DNA of 64,000 nt from CAMDHY01 sp046156265 (GTDB lineage Bacteria; Pseudomonadota; Alphaproteobacteria; Rhizobiales; Segnochrobactraceae). A program made the translations under genes and the position numbers. The DNA lies in assembly GCF_046156265.1 (NCBI RefSeq), contig NZ_JAWDIR010000005.1, positions 17,661-81,660 of the forward strand, in the 5' to 3' direction. Shown piece by piece: positions 26,114 to 35,496 of the stretch (positions are counted from its first letter, which is position 1; each line of letters begins with the position of its first letter). A model generated the notes under the pieces. The model had not been told where the DNA came from, made no database searches, and saw only the letters and a list, made by a program, of their open reading frames with translations.

Positions 26114-27613
26114 TCAGATCGTCTGGTTGTACGCCCCCACCTCGGCGTTCTCGCGCAGCACGCCGTCCACCGCTGCGAACATCTCCCGCATCCGTGCCTC
26201 GGACACCGGGCTCTCCACGACCACCACGAGCTCCGGCTTGTTGGACGACGCCCGCACCAGGCCCCAGGTGCCGTCCTCCGTCGTCACCCGCACGCCGTTG
26301 ACGGTGACGAGGCTCGCGATCGGCTGGCCGCCGACCGGCGCACCGGCCGCCTGCAGCGCCTCGAAGCGCGCCAGCACCCGCTCCGCCACCGCGTACTTCA
26401 CCTCGTCGGCGCAGTGCGGCGACATCGTCGGCGAGCCCCACGTCTTCGGCAGCGCCCGCTCGAGGTCCGACAGCGACTTCTCCGGGTTGCGGTCGAGCAT
26501 GTCGAGGATGGCGATCGCCGAAACGAGCCCGTCGTCGTAGCCGCGTCCGATTGGCGCGTTGAAGAAGTAGTGGCCGGACTTCTCGAAACCGGCGAGCGCC
26601 TTGGTCTCATTCACCCGCCGCTTCATGTGCGAGTGGCCGGTCTTCCAGTAGTCGGTCGTCGCGCCGGCCGCCGCGAGCACAGGGTCGGTGGCGAACAGCC
26701 CGGTCGACTTCACGTCGACGACGAAGCGGGCACCCGGGTGCTCGTGGGCGAGGTCGCGGGCGAGCATGACGCCGACCTTGTCGGCGAAGATTTCCGCCCC
26801 GGTGTCGTCGACGACGCCGCAGCGGTCGCCGTCGCCGTCGAAGCCGAGGCCGACGTCGGCGCCCGTCTCCAGCACGGCATCGCGCATGGCGTGCAGCATG
26901 TGCAGGTCTTCGGGGTTCGGGTTGTAGCGCGGGAAGGTGTAGTCTAGCTCGGTGTCGAGCGGCACCACGTCGACGCCGAGCCGCTCCAGCACCTCCGGCG
27001 CAAACGCCCCGGCCGTGCCGTTGCCGCAGGCGCAGACGGCGCGCACCCGCCGCTTCAGCCTGGGCCGGCTGGTCAGGTCGTCGATGTAGCGGGCGCGAAA
27101 ACCCTCGACGAAGCGGTAGCCGCCGCCAGTCCGCGTCTGGAAGGCGCCGGTCAGCACGATCTCCTTCAGCCGCCCCATCTCGTCGGGCCCGAAGGTGAGC
27201 GGCCGGCTCGCCCCCATCTTGACGCCCGTCCAGCCATTCTCGTTGTGCGAGGCGGTGACCATCGCGACGCACGGAACGTCCAGCGCAAACTGGGCGAAAT
27301 AGGCCATCGGCGTCATCGCGAGGCCGATGTCGTGCACCTCGATGCCCGCCGCCATCAGGCCGTTCACCAGCGCCTGCTTGATCGAGGCCGAATAGGACCG
27401 GTAGTCGTGGGCGGTGACGAGCTCGGGCCTGACGCCGAGCTCGTGGATCAGCGTGCCGAGCCCGAGCCCCAGCGCCTGCGCCCCCATCAGGTTGAGCTCG
27501 GAGCCGAACAGCCAGCGCGCGTCGTACTCGCGAAACCCCGTCGGCTTCACCATCGGCTCCGCCTCGAAGGCGTAGGTGTTCGGCACGAGAAACGGCTTCG
27601 GCGTCGGGAACAT
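26114..27613 (-). CDS. Phosphomannomutase/phosphoglucomutase
   Basis: 499 residues, cytosolic alpha-D-phosphohexomutase. The phosphoserine loop is TASHNENGWTGVKMG, the Mg-binding loop GFDGDGDRCGVVDD, and a C-terminal phosphate-binding segment lies near RASSNKPELVVVVE. It converts mannose-6-P/1-P or glucose-6-P/1-P for cell-envelope sugar synthesis. It reads in the same direction as pyk, with an inverted repeat between them. Confidence 0.92.
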   Translation of the reverse strand: MFPTPKPFLVPNTYAFEAEPMVKPTGFREYDARWLFGSELNLMGAQALGLGLGTLIHELGVRPELVTAHDYRSYSASIKQALVNGLMAAGIEVHDIGLAMTPMAYFAQFALDVPCVAMVTASHNENGWTGVKMGASRPLTFGPDEMGRLKEIVLTGAFQTRTGGGYRFVEGFRARYIDDLTSRPRLKRRVRAVCACGNGTAGAFAPEVLERLGVDVVPLDTELDYTFPRYNPNPEDLHMLHAMRDAVLETGADVGLGFDGDGDRCGVVDDTGAEIFADKVGVMLARDLAHEHPGARFVVDVKSTGLFATDPVLAAAGATTDYWKTGHSHMKRRVNETKALAGFEKSGHYFFNAPIGRGYDDGLVSAIAILDMLDRNPEKSLSDLERALPKTWGSPTMSPHCADEVKYAVAERVLARFEALQAAGAPVGGQPIASLVTVNGVRVTTEDGTWGLVRASSNKPELVVVVESPVSEARMREMFAAVDGVLRENAEVGAYNQTI

Positions 27614-27669
27614 GCGGTGGGGCTCCTGCGTGCGACGGAGAGGATGTGCCTGTCGGCCCCCACTCCCAG

Positions 27670-27761
27670 CCCTCCCCCGCGAGGGGGGAGGGTTCGCGAT
27701 TCAGTTGGGGCACTGGATTGCCACAAGAACGACGGAAACCCTCCCCCCTCGCGGGGGAGGG
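27670..27761. repeat. Long perfect inverted repeat between pyk and the phosphohexomutase gene
   Basis: Two 25-bp arms (27670-27694 and 27737-27761) are exact reverse complements and flank 42 bp. Each arm is itself nearly palindromic (CCCTCCCCC-GCGA-GGGGGGAGGG). The arms resemble the start of the repeat units at 54274 and 54562. It is probably a dispersed palindromic element that forms a strong hairpin in the pyk downstream RNA. No transposase is present. Confidence 0.85.
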
Positions 27762-27830
27762 TAGGGAGGGGGGCCGCGGGCGAGGCGTCAGCTAGGGGTG
27801 AGGGCGCCCCCACGGAGACGTCGGCTTCCA

Positions 27831-29267
27831 CTATCCCCCCGACGACCCGTCGGCGCTGACGAAGGCGAGCCTGAGCAGGTTGGTCGCGCCGGGGGTGCCG
27901 AACGGGACGCCGGCCATGATTAGGATGCGCTGGCCGGGCTTGGCGAAGCCTTCCGCGACGACGACCCGGTTCGCCTTCTCGACCATGTCCTCCGGGTCGC
28001 GGGCGTCGTCGCCGACGACGGCGTGGACGCCCCAGACCAGCGACAGCCGGCGCGCCGTCTGCGGCACCGGCGAGAGGCCGATCAGCGCCGAGGCCGGGCG
28101 CTCGCGGGCGGCCCGCATCGCCGTCGTGCCCTTCGCCGTGTAGCAGACGATGGCGGCGACGTTCAGCGTCTCGGCGATCTGGCGGGCAGCGGCGCAGATC
28201 GCGTCGTTGCCGGTCGCCTCCGGCTCGGGCCGCTGCGCCTGCAGGATGCCGCGATAGACGCTCTCGCGCTCCACCGCCTCGGCGATCCGGTTCATCGTCG
28301 CAACCGCCTCCACCGGGAAGGCGCCGGCGGCCGACTCGGCCGACAGCATCACCGCGTCGGCGCCCTCGAAGACGGCGGTCGCCACGTCCGACACCTCGGC
28401 GCGCGTCGGCACCGGTGCGGAGATCATCGATTCCAGCATCTGGGTGGCGACCACCACCGGCCGGCCGGCCTTGCGGGCGGCGCGCGAGATGCGCTTCTGC
28501 AGGCCCGGCACCGCCTCGAGCGGCATTTCCACGCCGAGGTCGCCGCGCGCCACCATCAGCGCATCGGCGAGCTCGATGATCTCGTCCAGCCGCTCGATCG
28601 CCTGCGGCTTCTCGATCTTCGCCATCACCAGGGCGCGGCCGCGGGCAATCTTGCGCACCTCGGCGAGATCATCCGGGCGCTGCACGAAGGAAAGCGCGAT
28701 CCAGTCGGCGCCGGCATCGAGAGCCGCGTCGAGGTCGCTGCGGTCCTTGGGCGTCAGCGCGCTCACCGGCAGCGTCGTGTCGGGACAGCTGACGCCCTTG
28801 CGGTCGGAGAGCTTGCCGCCGATCTCGACCTTTGTGACGGCGCGCTTCGGGCCGGCCTTGGTGACGACGAGCCGGACCTTGCCGTCGTCGAGCAGCAGGC
28901 GGTGGCCGGGGGCGAGCGAGCGCAGGATCTCGGGATGCGGCAGGTACACCCGGCCGACGTCACCGGGCTTGTCGTCGCTGTCGAGCACGAAGGTGGCGCC
29001 GTCGCCCAGCGTCACCGGTCCCTCGGCGAAGCGGCCGATGCGCAGCTTCGGCCCCTGCAGGTCGGCGAGGATGCCGATGGGGCGGCCGACGGTCTTCTCG
29101 ACCTCGCGGATCAGCCCGACGAGGCGGCGCAGCGCCTCGTGGCTGGTGTGGCTCATGTTGATGCGGAAGCAGTCGGCGCCGGCGCGCCAGAGCCGCTCGA
29201 TGACGTCCCGTTCCGAGGAGGCTGGCCCGAGCGTGGCGAGGATCTTCGCCCGCCGCTCGCGCTTCAT
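27831..29267 (-). CDS. pyk: Pyruvate kinase
   Basis: 478 residues from ATG 29267. It converts phosphoenolpyruvate and ADP to pyruvate and ATP. The N-terminal KILATLGPASS, active-site FRINMSHTSHE, LADLQGPKLRIGRF and the Lys-containing MAKIEKPQAIERLDEI, followed by ARGDLGVEMPLEAVP, are all present, with the C-terminal allosteric domain complete. Its ATG overlaps the DUF1036 stop by 4 bp (ATGA), indicating co-translation. Confidence 0.96.
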   Translation of the reverse strand: MKRERRAKILATLGPASSERDVIERLWRAGADCFRINMSHTSHEALRRLVGLIREVEKTVGRPIGILADLQGPKLRIGRFAEGPVTLGDGATFVLDSDDKPGDVGRVYLPHPEILRSLAPGHRLLLDDGKVRLVVTKAGPKRAVTKVEIGGKLSDRKGVSCPDTTLPVSALTPKDRSDLDAALDAGADWIALSFVQRPDDLAEVRKIARGRALVMAKIEKPQAIERLDEIIELADALMVARGDLGVEMPLEAVPGLQKRISRAARKAGRPVVVATQMLESMISAPVPTRAEVSDVATAVFEGADAVMLSAESAAGAFPVEAVATMNRIAEAVERESVYRGILQAQRPEPEATGNDAICAAARQIAETLNVAAIVCYTAKGTTAMRAARERPASALIGLSPVPQTARRLSLVWGVHAVVGDDARDPEDMVEKANRVVVAEGFAKPGQRILIMAGVPFGTPGATNLLRLAFVSADGSSGG

Positions 29268-29746
29268 TGGCCGCCGGTCCCGCTCGTCGGCTTCTCGGTG
29301 AGCTGAACGGTCCAGTTGCGCTGGTCGCCGGTGTCGACCTCGAAGAAACCGGTGCGCTCGAACCCGCGGGCGAGGCAGTCTTCCGTTCCCTCGATGGTGA
29401 ATTCCTTGCCGCGCGTGCACATGAACGTCTGGCCGCCCCACTCGCCACCGTTGTCGTAGTCGACGGCATAAATGTAGAAGTAGCGGGAGTTGAGGGGGCC
29501 GCTGACGACCACTTCGCAGCTGTTGCCGGGGATGTTCCACCATCCCTCGGTGACCCAGCTCGCTTCGTTCTTGTAGCCGATGGAGACGCCGACGTTGCCG
29601 GCGGTTTTGTTGCAGAGGCGGAAGTCCGCGTGGGCCTGCACCGTCCCGGCCAGCACGGCACCGAAACCGACGAGCGAAAGGGTGATGAAGCCTGCGATGT
29701 GGCCTCGGCGACGGGTTCCCCTTCCCGTGAAGCCGCCCATTTTCAT
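29264..29746 (-). CDS. DUF1036 secreted protein
   Basis: 160 residues from ATG 29746; ATG 29740 and 29785 are alternatives. A basic N-terminus and hydrophobic segment (GFITLSLVGFGAVLAGTVQAHA) form a signal peptide. The mature part begins DFRLCNKTAGNVGVSIGYKN and contains C-terminal CTRGKEFTIEGTEDC, the conserved DUF1036 pattern with paired cysteines. Function is unknown; the family is commonly coupled to pyk in Hyphomicrobiales, as here by a 4-bp overlap. Confidence 0.85.
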   Translation of the reverse strand: MKMGGFTGRGTRRRGHIAGFITLSLVGFGAVLAGTVQAHADFRLCNKTAGNVGVSIGYKNEASWVTEGWWNIPGNSCEVVVSGPLNSRYFYIYAVDYDNGGEWGGQTFMCTRGKEFTIEGTEDCLARGFERTGFFEVDTGDQRNWTVQLTEKPTSGTGGQ

Positions 29747-29955
29747 CGTGTCATCCGACCTGCGGAAATGGCTTATTTGGTACATGCGCGCTTCGTCTGT
29801 CTTTGTCAACGAATGGCCGCCGTCACGCGGTCCAAAGCCGTCCGACCGGTGGAAAACCGGCGGCGACGCTGGACTGGAACGGGGCCGCCAGGGAACGGCG
29901 GAGCGAACGTGTCGCGGAGGATTGCGGCATCGATGCGTCGGATCAAGAGGCGATT

Positions 29956-30858
29956 TCACTGATTCGTGAGGGGGCGGGGCCGTGGCCGGGCGATCCAGAT
30001 GCCCGCCAGGATGGTGGCGCCGCCGATCGCCTGCAAGGGCGACAGCGCCTCGGAAAACACCAGCCAGCCCAGCACCGCTGCCGCCACCGCCTCGAGGAAG
30101 ATCACCAGCGAGGAGAACGCCGCCGACAGGTGGCCGAGGGCGTAGGCGAGCAGGCCCTGGCCGCCGACGTGGCTGACGAAGGCGAGCATGAACAGGGCGC
30201 CGGCGCCGGCGAGGGTCGCCGGCCAGAGGTCGTTCTCGAGCGTCAGGGCGGAGGCGAGCAGGATCGCCGCCGTGACGAGCGAGGAGCGGAACAAGAGCAG
30301 GCCCGACGGAGTCGTGCGGCGCGCGACGCGGACCGCCAGGAAATAGGCGCCGAAGAACACCGAGGTGATGACGCCGTAGAGGTCGCCCAGGAGCCGCTCC
30401 GGCGCGAAGCTCCAACTCGCCCCGACGAGGGCGACGGCGCCCGCCACGCACAGCACGATGCCGAAGATGGTCGTCCGCTCGACGCGCTCGCCGATCAGCA
30501 GGCTCGAGCCGAGCGCCACCCATACCGGCGCCAGCGTCGCCAGCAGGGTGGCGTTCGCCATCGTCGTGTTGAAGATCGCGAGGTGCCAGAAGAACAGGTC
30601 GCCGGCGAACATCACCCCGGCCACCACCGTCGCCGGCCGCCACGGCGCCGAGCCGCCGTCGAGACGCGCCCAGATCCACAGGAGCGGCAGTGCAAGCCCG
30701 ACGCGCCAGAAGGCGCTCGTGTAGGGCCCGACCTCGGCGAAGCGGACGAACACCGGCGAGATGCCCATCGCCAGCGCGCCCCCGACCAGCGCCGCATAGG
30801 CGGCGATGGCGCGGGCCGCCGGAGCGGAATGGGGGCGGGCGGGTTCGGCGCTCGTCAC
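29956..30858 (-). CDS. EamA/DMT superfamily transporter
   Basis: 300 residues from a GTG. Ten predicted helices in two repeated five-helix EamA units (first repeat ends near VALVGASWSF, second near GGATILAGIWIAR). Inner-membrane metabolite exporter of the RhaT/YdcZ type; substrate unknown. It is divergent from the N-formylglutamate amidohydrolase gene, and is separated from DUF1036-pyk by about 210 bp with no other gene. Confidence 0.85.
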   Translation of the reverse strand: MTSAEPARPHSAPAARAIAAYAALVGGALAMGISPVFVRFAEVGPYTSAFWRVGLALPLLWIWARLDGGSAPWRPATVVAGVMFAGDLFFWHLAIFNTTMANATLLATLAPVWVALGSSLLIGERVERTTIFGIVLCVAGAVALVGASWSFAPERLLGDLYGVITSVFFGAYFLAVRVARRTTPSGLLLFRSSLVTAAILLASALTLENDLWPATLAGAGALFMLAFVSHVGGQGLLAYALGHLSAAFSSLVIFLEAVAAAVLGWLVFSEALSPLQAIGGATILAGIWIARPRPRPLTNQ

Positions 30859-30997
30859 GGCAGGATCGTCGGGTTCCAGGGGAGGAGGGCGTCCGCCGCA
30901 GCGGGGCGTGAAAGGGGGCGGGATAGCTATGGCACGCGGCCGCCGCTGTCACTATGGTTCGCCCTTCCCGCCGTGCGACCCGTTGCCGAGAGCCGCC

Positions 30998-31810
30998 GTG
31001 ACAGCCGTAACCCCGGACGCCTTCCCGCCCGTCGAGCGCATCGACGGCGACCCCGCCTGTGGCATCCTCATCCTCTGCGACCACGCCTCGAACGCCCTGC
31101 CGCCCGAGTACGGCACGCTCGGACTAGACCGGCGCGAGCTCGAGCGGCACATCGGCTACGACATCGGCGCCGCCGCCGTGACGCGCGGCCTCGCCCGCCG
31201 CCTCGGCGCCCCCGCACTGCTCACCACCTATTCCCGCCTCCTCATCGACCCGAACCGCGGCGACGACGACCCGACGCTGATCATGCGGCTGTCGGACGGC
31301 GCCGTCGTGCCGGCGAACGCCCGCCACACGGCCGAGGAGCGCGAGGCGCGGATCGCCCGCTTCCATCGCCCCTACCACGCCGCCATCAAGGCCGAACTCG
31401 ACGTCATGGCGGCGCAGGGCCTGGTGCCGCTGATCGTTTCCATCCACTCGTTCACGCCTGTCTGGCGCGGCACGCCGCGGCCATGGCACGTCGGCATGCT
31501 GTGGGACACCGACCCGCGGGCGGCGATCGCGATGATCCGTGCCTTCGAGCGCGATCCCACCCTCGTCGTCGGCGACAACGAGCCCTATGACGGGGCGCTG
31601 CGCAACGACACGCTCTACGTCCACGGCAGTGCCCGCGGCTTCCCGCACGTCCTCGTCGAGGTCCGCCAGGACCTCATCGCCGACGAAGCGGGCGCCGAGG
31701 CCTGGGCGGCGCGGCTCGAGCCGATCACGTGCGAGCTTCGCGCCGACCCCGAAATGGGCACAGTGCGCCACTACGGATCACGGGCGGGCGCGCTGCCCGT
31801 CGACGCCTGA
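30998..31810 (+). CDS. N-formylglutamate amidohydrolase
   Basis: 270 residues from GTG 30998; an upstream ATG at 30929 is possible. It belongs to PF05013: metal-binding ILILCDHASNALPP, LIDPNRGDDDP, VSIHSFTPVW and the C-terminal LVEVRQDLI are visible. It hydrolyses N-formyl-L-glutamate or related acyl amino acids, the last step of one histidine-degradation route, though no hut genes are here. Followed 40 bp later by DUF1244, its usual companion in this group. Confidence 0.88.
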   Translation: MTAVTPDAFPPVERIDGDPACGILILCDHASNALPPEYGTLGLDRRELERHIGYDIGAAAVTRGLARRLGAPALLTTYSRLLIDPNRGDDDPTLIMRLSDGAVVPANARHTAEEREARIARFHRPYHAAIKAELDVMAAQGLVPLIVSIHSFTPVWRGTPRPWHVGMLWDTDPRAAIAMIRAFERDPTLVVGDNEPYDGALRNDTLYVHGSARGFPHVLVEVRQDLIADEAGAEAWAARLEPITCELRADPEMGTVRHYGSRAGALPVDA

Positions 31811-31850
31811 TCTGACGCAGCGAGAAGACCCCCGGGCGAGGAGGCCACCC

Positions 31851-32159
31851 ATGACGGATCTCGACGAGACCACCCGCACGGCGCTCGAGGCGGCCGCCTT
31901 CCGCCGGTTGCTCGAGCATCTCAACACGCGCACCGACGTGCAGAACATCGACCTGATGAATCTCGCCGGCTTCTGCCGCAACTGCCTGTCGAACTGGTAC
32001 CGCGAGGCCGCCGAGGCGAAGGGCATCGAGATGACCAAGGACCGGTCCCGCGAGCTCGTCTACGGCATGCCCTACGAGGAGTGGCGGGCAAAGCACCAGA
32101 CCGAGGCGTCGCCGGAGCAGAAGGCAGCCTTCGCGAAACAGGGCGGCGGCGGGCACTGA
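31851..32159 (+). CDS. DUF1244 protein
   Basis: 102 residues; a strong AGGAGG precedes ATG 31851. It contains the family core TDVQNIDLMNLAGFCRNCLSNWY and the RELVYGMPYEEWRAKHQ segment. Cytosolic, helical, with the pair C-R-N-C that could bind a metal. The function is unknown. It lies downstream of N-formylglutamate amidohydrolase in the same orientation. Confidence 0.9.
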   Translation: MTDLDETTRTALEAAAFRRLLEHLNTRTDVQNIDLMNLAGFCRNCLSNWYREAAEAKGIEMTKDRSRELVYGMPYEEWRAKHQTEASPEQKAAFAKQGGGGH

Positions 32160-32271
32160 GGGGCGGCCGAGCAAAAAGGCGCCCGCTCCGGTGCACGCCC
32201 GTTGGCTCCCCCGCCTCCCGTTCGGCGTCCGCACCTCGCCTTCGCCGTTCTGCGCCTCCCCCTCGGTAGTT

Positions 32272-32367
32272 ATTCCCGGCCTTGTGCCGGGAACCCATCC
32301 CTCTCCCCGATCCCGGCGTCGGCGACTTTGCCGGCGTTGCATGGGTTCCCGGCACAAGGCCGGGAAT
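32272..32367. repeat. Perfect 27-bp inverted repeat between DUF1244 and truA
   Basis: Arms 32272-32298 and 32341-32367 are exact reverse complements around a 42-bp loop. Each arm contains the inner palindrome CCCGGCCTTGTGCCGGG. It lies in the 339-bp space between two convergent genes, which otherwise holds no gene. It probably acts as a bidirectional RNA hairpin and belongs to a dispersed REP-like family. Confidence 0.88.
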
Positions 32368-32498
32368 GACCTTGTGTTGGGGGCCGCCTTTGCGGCCACC
32401 TGACCCTACGCCCGGCCTCCGGGCTGCCCCGGCGACGACCCAGCCCTTTGCCCTGCCTTCGGGCCGCCCTGCTGCCACCGGCCCGCTGGCCGTTCGCC

Positions 32499-33284
32499 TC
32501 ACTCCTTTCCGTCGGCTCCCGCCTCCGGCACCACCTCACCCGCCCCCGGATACACCACCCCGGTCAGATACAGCCCGTCGGGCGGGGCCACCGGGCCGCA
32601 GCGGGCGCGGTCGCGGGCGTCGAGGGCAGCGCGCAGGTCGGCTGCACTCCAGCGGCCCTCGCCGACCTGCACCAGCGATCCCACCAGCGAGCGCACCTGA
32701 TTGTGCAGGAACGAGCGCGCCGCCGCCTCCACGGCGATGCGGTCGCCGTCGCGCGTCACCGACAGCACGTCGAGCGTCCGCACCGGGCTGTTCGCCTGGC
32801 AGGCGGCGGCGCGAAACGTGGTGAAGTCGTGTCGGCCGAGAAGCCCCTGCGCCGCCGCGTGCATCGCATCGGCGTCGAGCCGGCGCGGCACGTGCCAGAC
32901 GCGGTGGCGGTCGAGGGCCGGCGGCGCGCGGCGGTCGAGCACCAGGTAGCGGTAGCGCCGGCCGATCGCCGAGAAGCGCGCGTCGAAATCGTCCGCCACC
33001 CGCTCGGCCAGAAGCACCGCCACCGGGTGCGGACGCAGATGCGCGTTCAGCGCGTCGCGGATCCGGTCGGTCTGCCAGTCGCGGGAAAGGTCGAGGTGGG
33101 CGACCTGTCCCGTCGCGTGCACGCCGGCGTCCGTCCGCCCGGCGCCACGCACCCCCGGCCGCTCGCCGGTGAAGGCGAAGACGGCGTCCTCCAGCACCCC
33201 CTGCACCGACAGCCCCTCCGCCTGCCGCTGCCAGCCGACGAAGGGCGTGCCGTCATATTCGAGCGTGAGCTTGGTGCGGGGCAT
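32499..33284 (-). CDS. truA: tRNA pseudouridine(38-40) synthase
   Basis: 261 residues. It makes pseudouridine in the tRNA anticodon stem. Catalytic D52 lies in GAGRTDAGVHATGQ, the ALDRHRVWHVPR region is present and RSFLHNQVRSLVGSLVQVGEG closes the fold. In many Hyphomicrobiales truA follows def-fmt directly; here about 7 kb of efflux genes separates it from fmt. Confidence 0.95.
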   Translation of the reverse strand: MPRTKLTLEYDGTPFVGWQRQAEGLSVQGVLEDAVFAFTGERPGVRGAGRTDAGVHATGQVAHLDLSRDWQTDRIRDALNAHLRPHPVAVLLAERVADDFDARFSAIGRRYRYLVLDRRAPPALDRHRVWHVPRRLDADAMHAAAQGLLGRHDFTTFRAAACQANSPVRTLDVLSVTRDGDRIAVEAAARSFLHNQVRSLVGSLVQVGEGRWSAADLRAALDARDRARCGPVAPPDGLYLTGVVYPGAGEVVPEAGADGKE

Positions 33285-33412
33285 GCGGGCGATCTTGGGC
33301 GAGGAGGGAGGAGCGGCAGGGCCGTCGGTGACAAGGCGCTGTGCGGGAGACGAAAGCTGAGGGGACGAGTTGCCGGATCTCGTCCGTCCCGCCCGGTCCG
33401 ACAGGTCTCAAT

Positions 33413-34108
33413 TCACCGACCGTTGTCGTCAAGGCCCTGACGTCCATAAGGCTCCGGCTGCACGGCCACCCCACCCAGAAACACCCTGATGCACTCGCGG
33501 ACATAGCTGCGGCGCCGCTGCGCGCCCGGCCACTCGACCGTCCCCGGACCGGTCTGTGTCACCGACCCGATCACCATGTCCATCAGCATGCGCGCGGCAT
33601 TGCGGGCATCCGGCACCTCGATTCGGCCGAGCGCGCGCTGGTGGGCAATCCAGTCGCCGAGCAGGCTCAACGTGATGTCGCGCCCGAACCTCTCGGAAAT
33701 CGCCTTGAGCTCCGGACTGACCGCCGCCTCCACGAACAGAAACTGCAGGAAGGCGAAGCGCTCCCGATCGGCGTCCTCGTCGATGTCGTTGAAAAAGATC
33801 CGGTCCAGGGCCTGCGCGAGCGGGAGGTGATCATAGTCGCCGGGCAAGGCGATCATCTTCTCGCGATGGGTCTCGACGATCGCGGTGATGAGGTCGGTCT
33901 TGCTGGGAAACAGCCTGTACAGCGTCCGCTTGGAGAGCTGGCAGCGGGCCGCGACGGCGTCCGTCGTCAACTGCGCATAGCCGAGTTCCCGGAACATCTG
34001 CAGCGCCTCGGCGACGATCTCCTTCCGGCGGGTCGCGTCGGGGGCCGTCTTCGGTCGTCCCCGGGAACGGCGAACGGGCGGCTGCGCGTCGGACGGGCTC
34101 TCTGACAC
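33413..34108 (-). CDS. TetR-family repressor of the adjacent RND operon
   Basis: 231 residues from GTG 34108, which follows GGGAGGG at about 10 nt; an ATG at 34144 would add 12 residues. The N-terminal helix-turn-helix is AVAARCQLSKRTLYRLFPSK, preceded by a basic RRSRGRPKTAPDATRR arm. The C-terminal ligand domain is of the AcrR type. Divergent from the efflux operon with a palindrome in the shared promoter, so it very likely represses it and responds to transported compounds. Confidence 0.87.
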   Translation of the reverse strand: MSESPSDAQPPVRRSRGRPKTAPDATRRKEIVAEALQMFRELGYAQLTTDAVAARCQLSKRTLYRLFPSKTDLITAIVETHREKMIALPGDYDHLPLAQALDRIFFNDIDEDADRERFAFLQFLFVEAAVSPELKAISERFGRDITLSLLGDWIAHQRALGRIEVPDARNAARMLMDMVIGSVTQTGPGTVEWPGAQRRRSYVRECIRVFLGGVAVQPEPYGRQGLDDNGR

Positions 34109-34157
34109 CTCGACTGTTCCCTCCCTACTGCCGACGCGACCCATCCGGCCGCCCGAA

Positions 34158-34201
34158 TTGACAGGACCATAGGGCAGAGAATATGGGTACTCAACGGTAC
34201 C
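34158..34201 (+). promoter_or_regulatory. RND operon promoter with candidate TetR operator
   Basis: TTGACA at 34158-34163 is followed after 17 bp by ATATGG as a weak -10. Directly at and after the -10 is GGTAC-TCAACG-GTACC (34186-34201), a 16-bp palindrome of the size used by TetR dimers. A repressor bound there would block RNA polymerase. The hexamers and palindrome are seen; binding is inference. Confidence 0.5.
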
Positions 34202-34219
34202 TTATATGGGGAACTCGTT

Positions 34220-35488
34220 TTGGCGGCACATCGCTTCGAGCGTTCGGCGCTTCTCGCCGCCACGTTCGCCCTCGTTCTCGGACTGGTCGGTTGCGACGAG
34301 CGCGACGCAGCGGCGCCGCCGGGGCCGGGAGCGCAAGGCCGCCCGCAGGTGGGCGTGGTGACGGTGCGTCCGCAATCGGTGGCGATTACCGCCGAGATGC
34401 CCGGGCGCACCACCGCCTCGCTGGTTGCCGAGGTGCGCCCCCAGGTCAACGGCATCATCAAGGCCCGACTGTTCGAGGAAGGCTCGGAGGTGCAGGCGGG
34501 CGACGCGCTCTACCAGATCGACCCGGCGAGCTATCAGGCGACCTATGACAGCGCCATCGCCGCCCAGCAGAAGGCGGAGGCCGCGGTGCCGAGCGCCCAG
34601 TCCAAGGTCGAGCGCTATCAGGGGCTCATCAAGCAGAAGGCGGTAAGCCAGCAGGATTACGACGACGCCGTCGCCTCGCTGGCGCAGGCCAGGGCCGAGG
34701 TCGCCGCCGCCAAGGCGGACGTGGAGACCGCCCGCATCAATCTCGACTACACCCGCATCACCGCCCCGATCGGCGGGCGCATCGAGAAGTCCTCGCTCAC
34801 CCCGGGTGCGCTGGTCACGGCGCGCCAGGACACCGCGCTCACCACCATCCGCACGCTCGACCCGATCAATGTCGACGTTACCCAGTCGAGCACGAACCTT
34901 CTCAATCTGCAGCAGGCGATCCGCGACGGACGGATCAAGGTCAGCGGCGAGAACGTGAAGGTTCGGCTCAAGCTCGACAATGGCGAGACCTATGCCCATC
35001 CGGGCGTCCTCGAGTTCTCCTCCGCCTATGTCGACCAGACCACCGGCACCTACGGCGTGCGGGCACAGTTTCCCAATCCCGACCGGCAACTGCTGCCCGG
35101 CATGTATGTGCGTGCCCTTATCGAGGAGGGTGTCGCCCCCGACAGCTTCCTCGTTCCCCAGCGCGGGGTGACGCGCAACACCAAGGGCGAGCCCGTCGCC
35201 CTCGTCGTCAACGCCGACAACAAGGTCGAGCAGCGTGTGCTCTCGGTCTCGCGCAGCGTCGGCAGCAACTGGCTGGTCGAGACCGGTATCGGGGACGGCG
35301 ACCGCGTCATCGTCGAGGGCAGCCAGTTCGCCCGCCCGGGCCAGGACGTCACCCCCATCGACGTGGTGGTCGACGACACCACCGGCGAGGTGCGCGAGCG
35401 CGGGCAGCAAAGCCCGGCGCCGGCCGCCACGAGCGGCGAGGCGGCAGCAGCCGCGGCCGCCGGCGCCTCGAGCACCAAGTCGAACTGA
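34220..35488 (+). CDS. RND efflux periplasmic adaptor lipoprotein (AcrA/MexA type)
   Basis: 422 residues from TTG 34220, with GGGGAA 6 nt upstream; no ATG or GTG fits. The signal ends at the lipobox LVGC (C25). Split lipoyl motifs (VRPQVNGIIKARLFEEGSEV and NLDYTRITAPIGGRIEKS) flank an alpha-hairpin coiled coil (about residues 100-165). The C-terminal tail is Ala/Ser-rich. It joins the inner-membrane pump encoded 8 bp downstream to the outer-membrane channel. Confidence 0.92.
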   Translation: MAAHRFERSALLAATFALVLGLVGCDERDAAAPPGPGAQGRPQVGVVTVRPQSVAITAEMPGRTTASLVAEVRPQVNGIIKARLFEEGSEVQAGDALYQIDPASYQATYDSAIAAQQKAEAAVPSAQSKVERYQGLIKQKAVSQQDYDDAVASLAQARAEVAAAKADVETARINLDYTRITAPIGGRIEKSSLTPGALVTARQDTALTTIRTLDPINVDVTQSSTNLLNLQQAIRDGRIKVSGENVKVRLKLDNGETYAHPGVLEFSSAYVDQTTGTYGVRAQFPNPDRQLLPGMYVRALIEEGVAPDSFLVPQRGVTRNTKGEPVALVVNADNKVEQRVLSVSRSVGSNWLVETGIGDGDRVIVEGSQFARPGQDVTPIDVVVDDTTGEVRERGQQSPAPAATSGEAAAAAAAGASSTKSN

Positions 35489-35496
35489 GGCGCCCC

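Noticed and set aside
27670..27761. Terminal repeats of an insertion sequence
   Set aside because: Only 42 bp lie between the arms and there is no transposase or target duplication.
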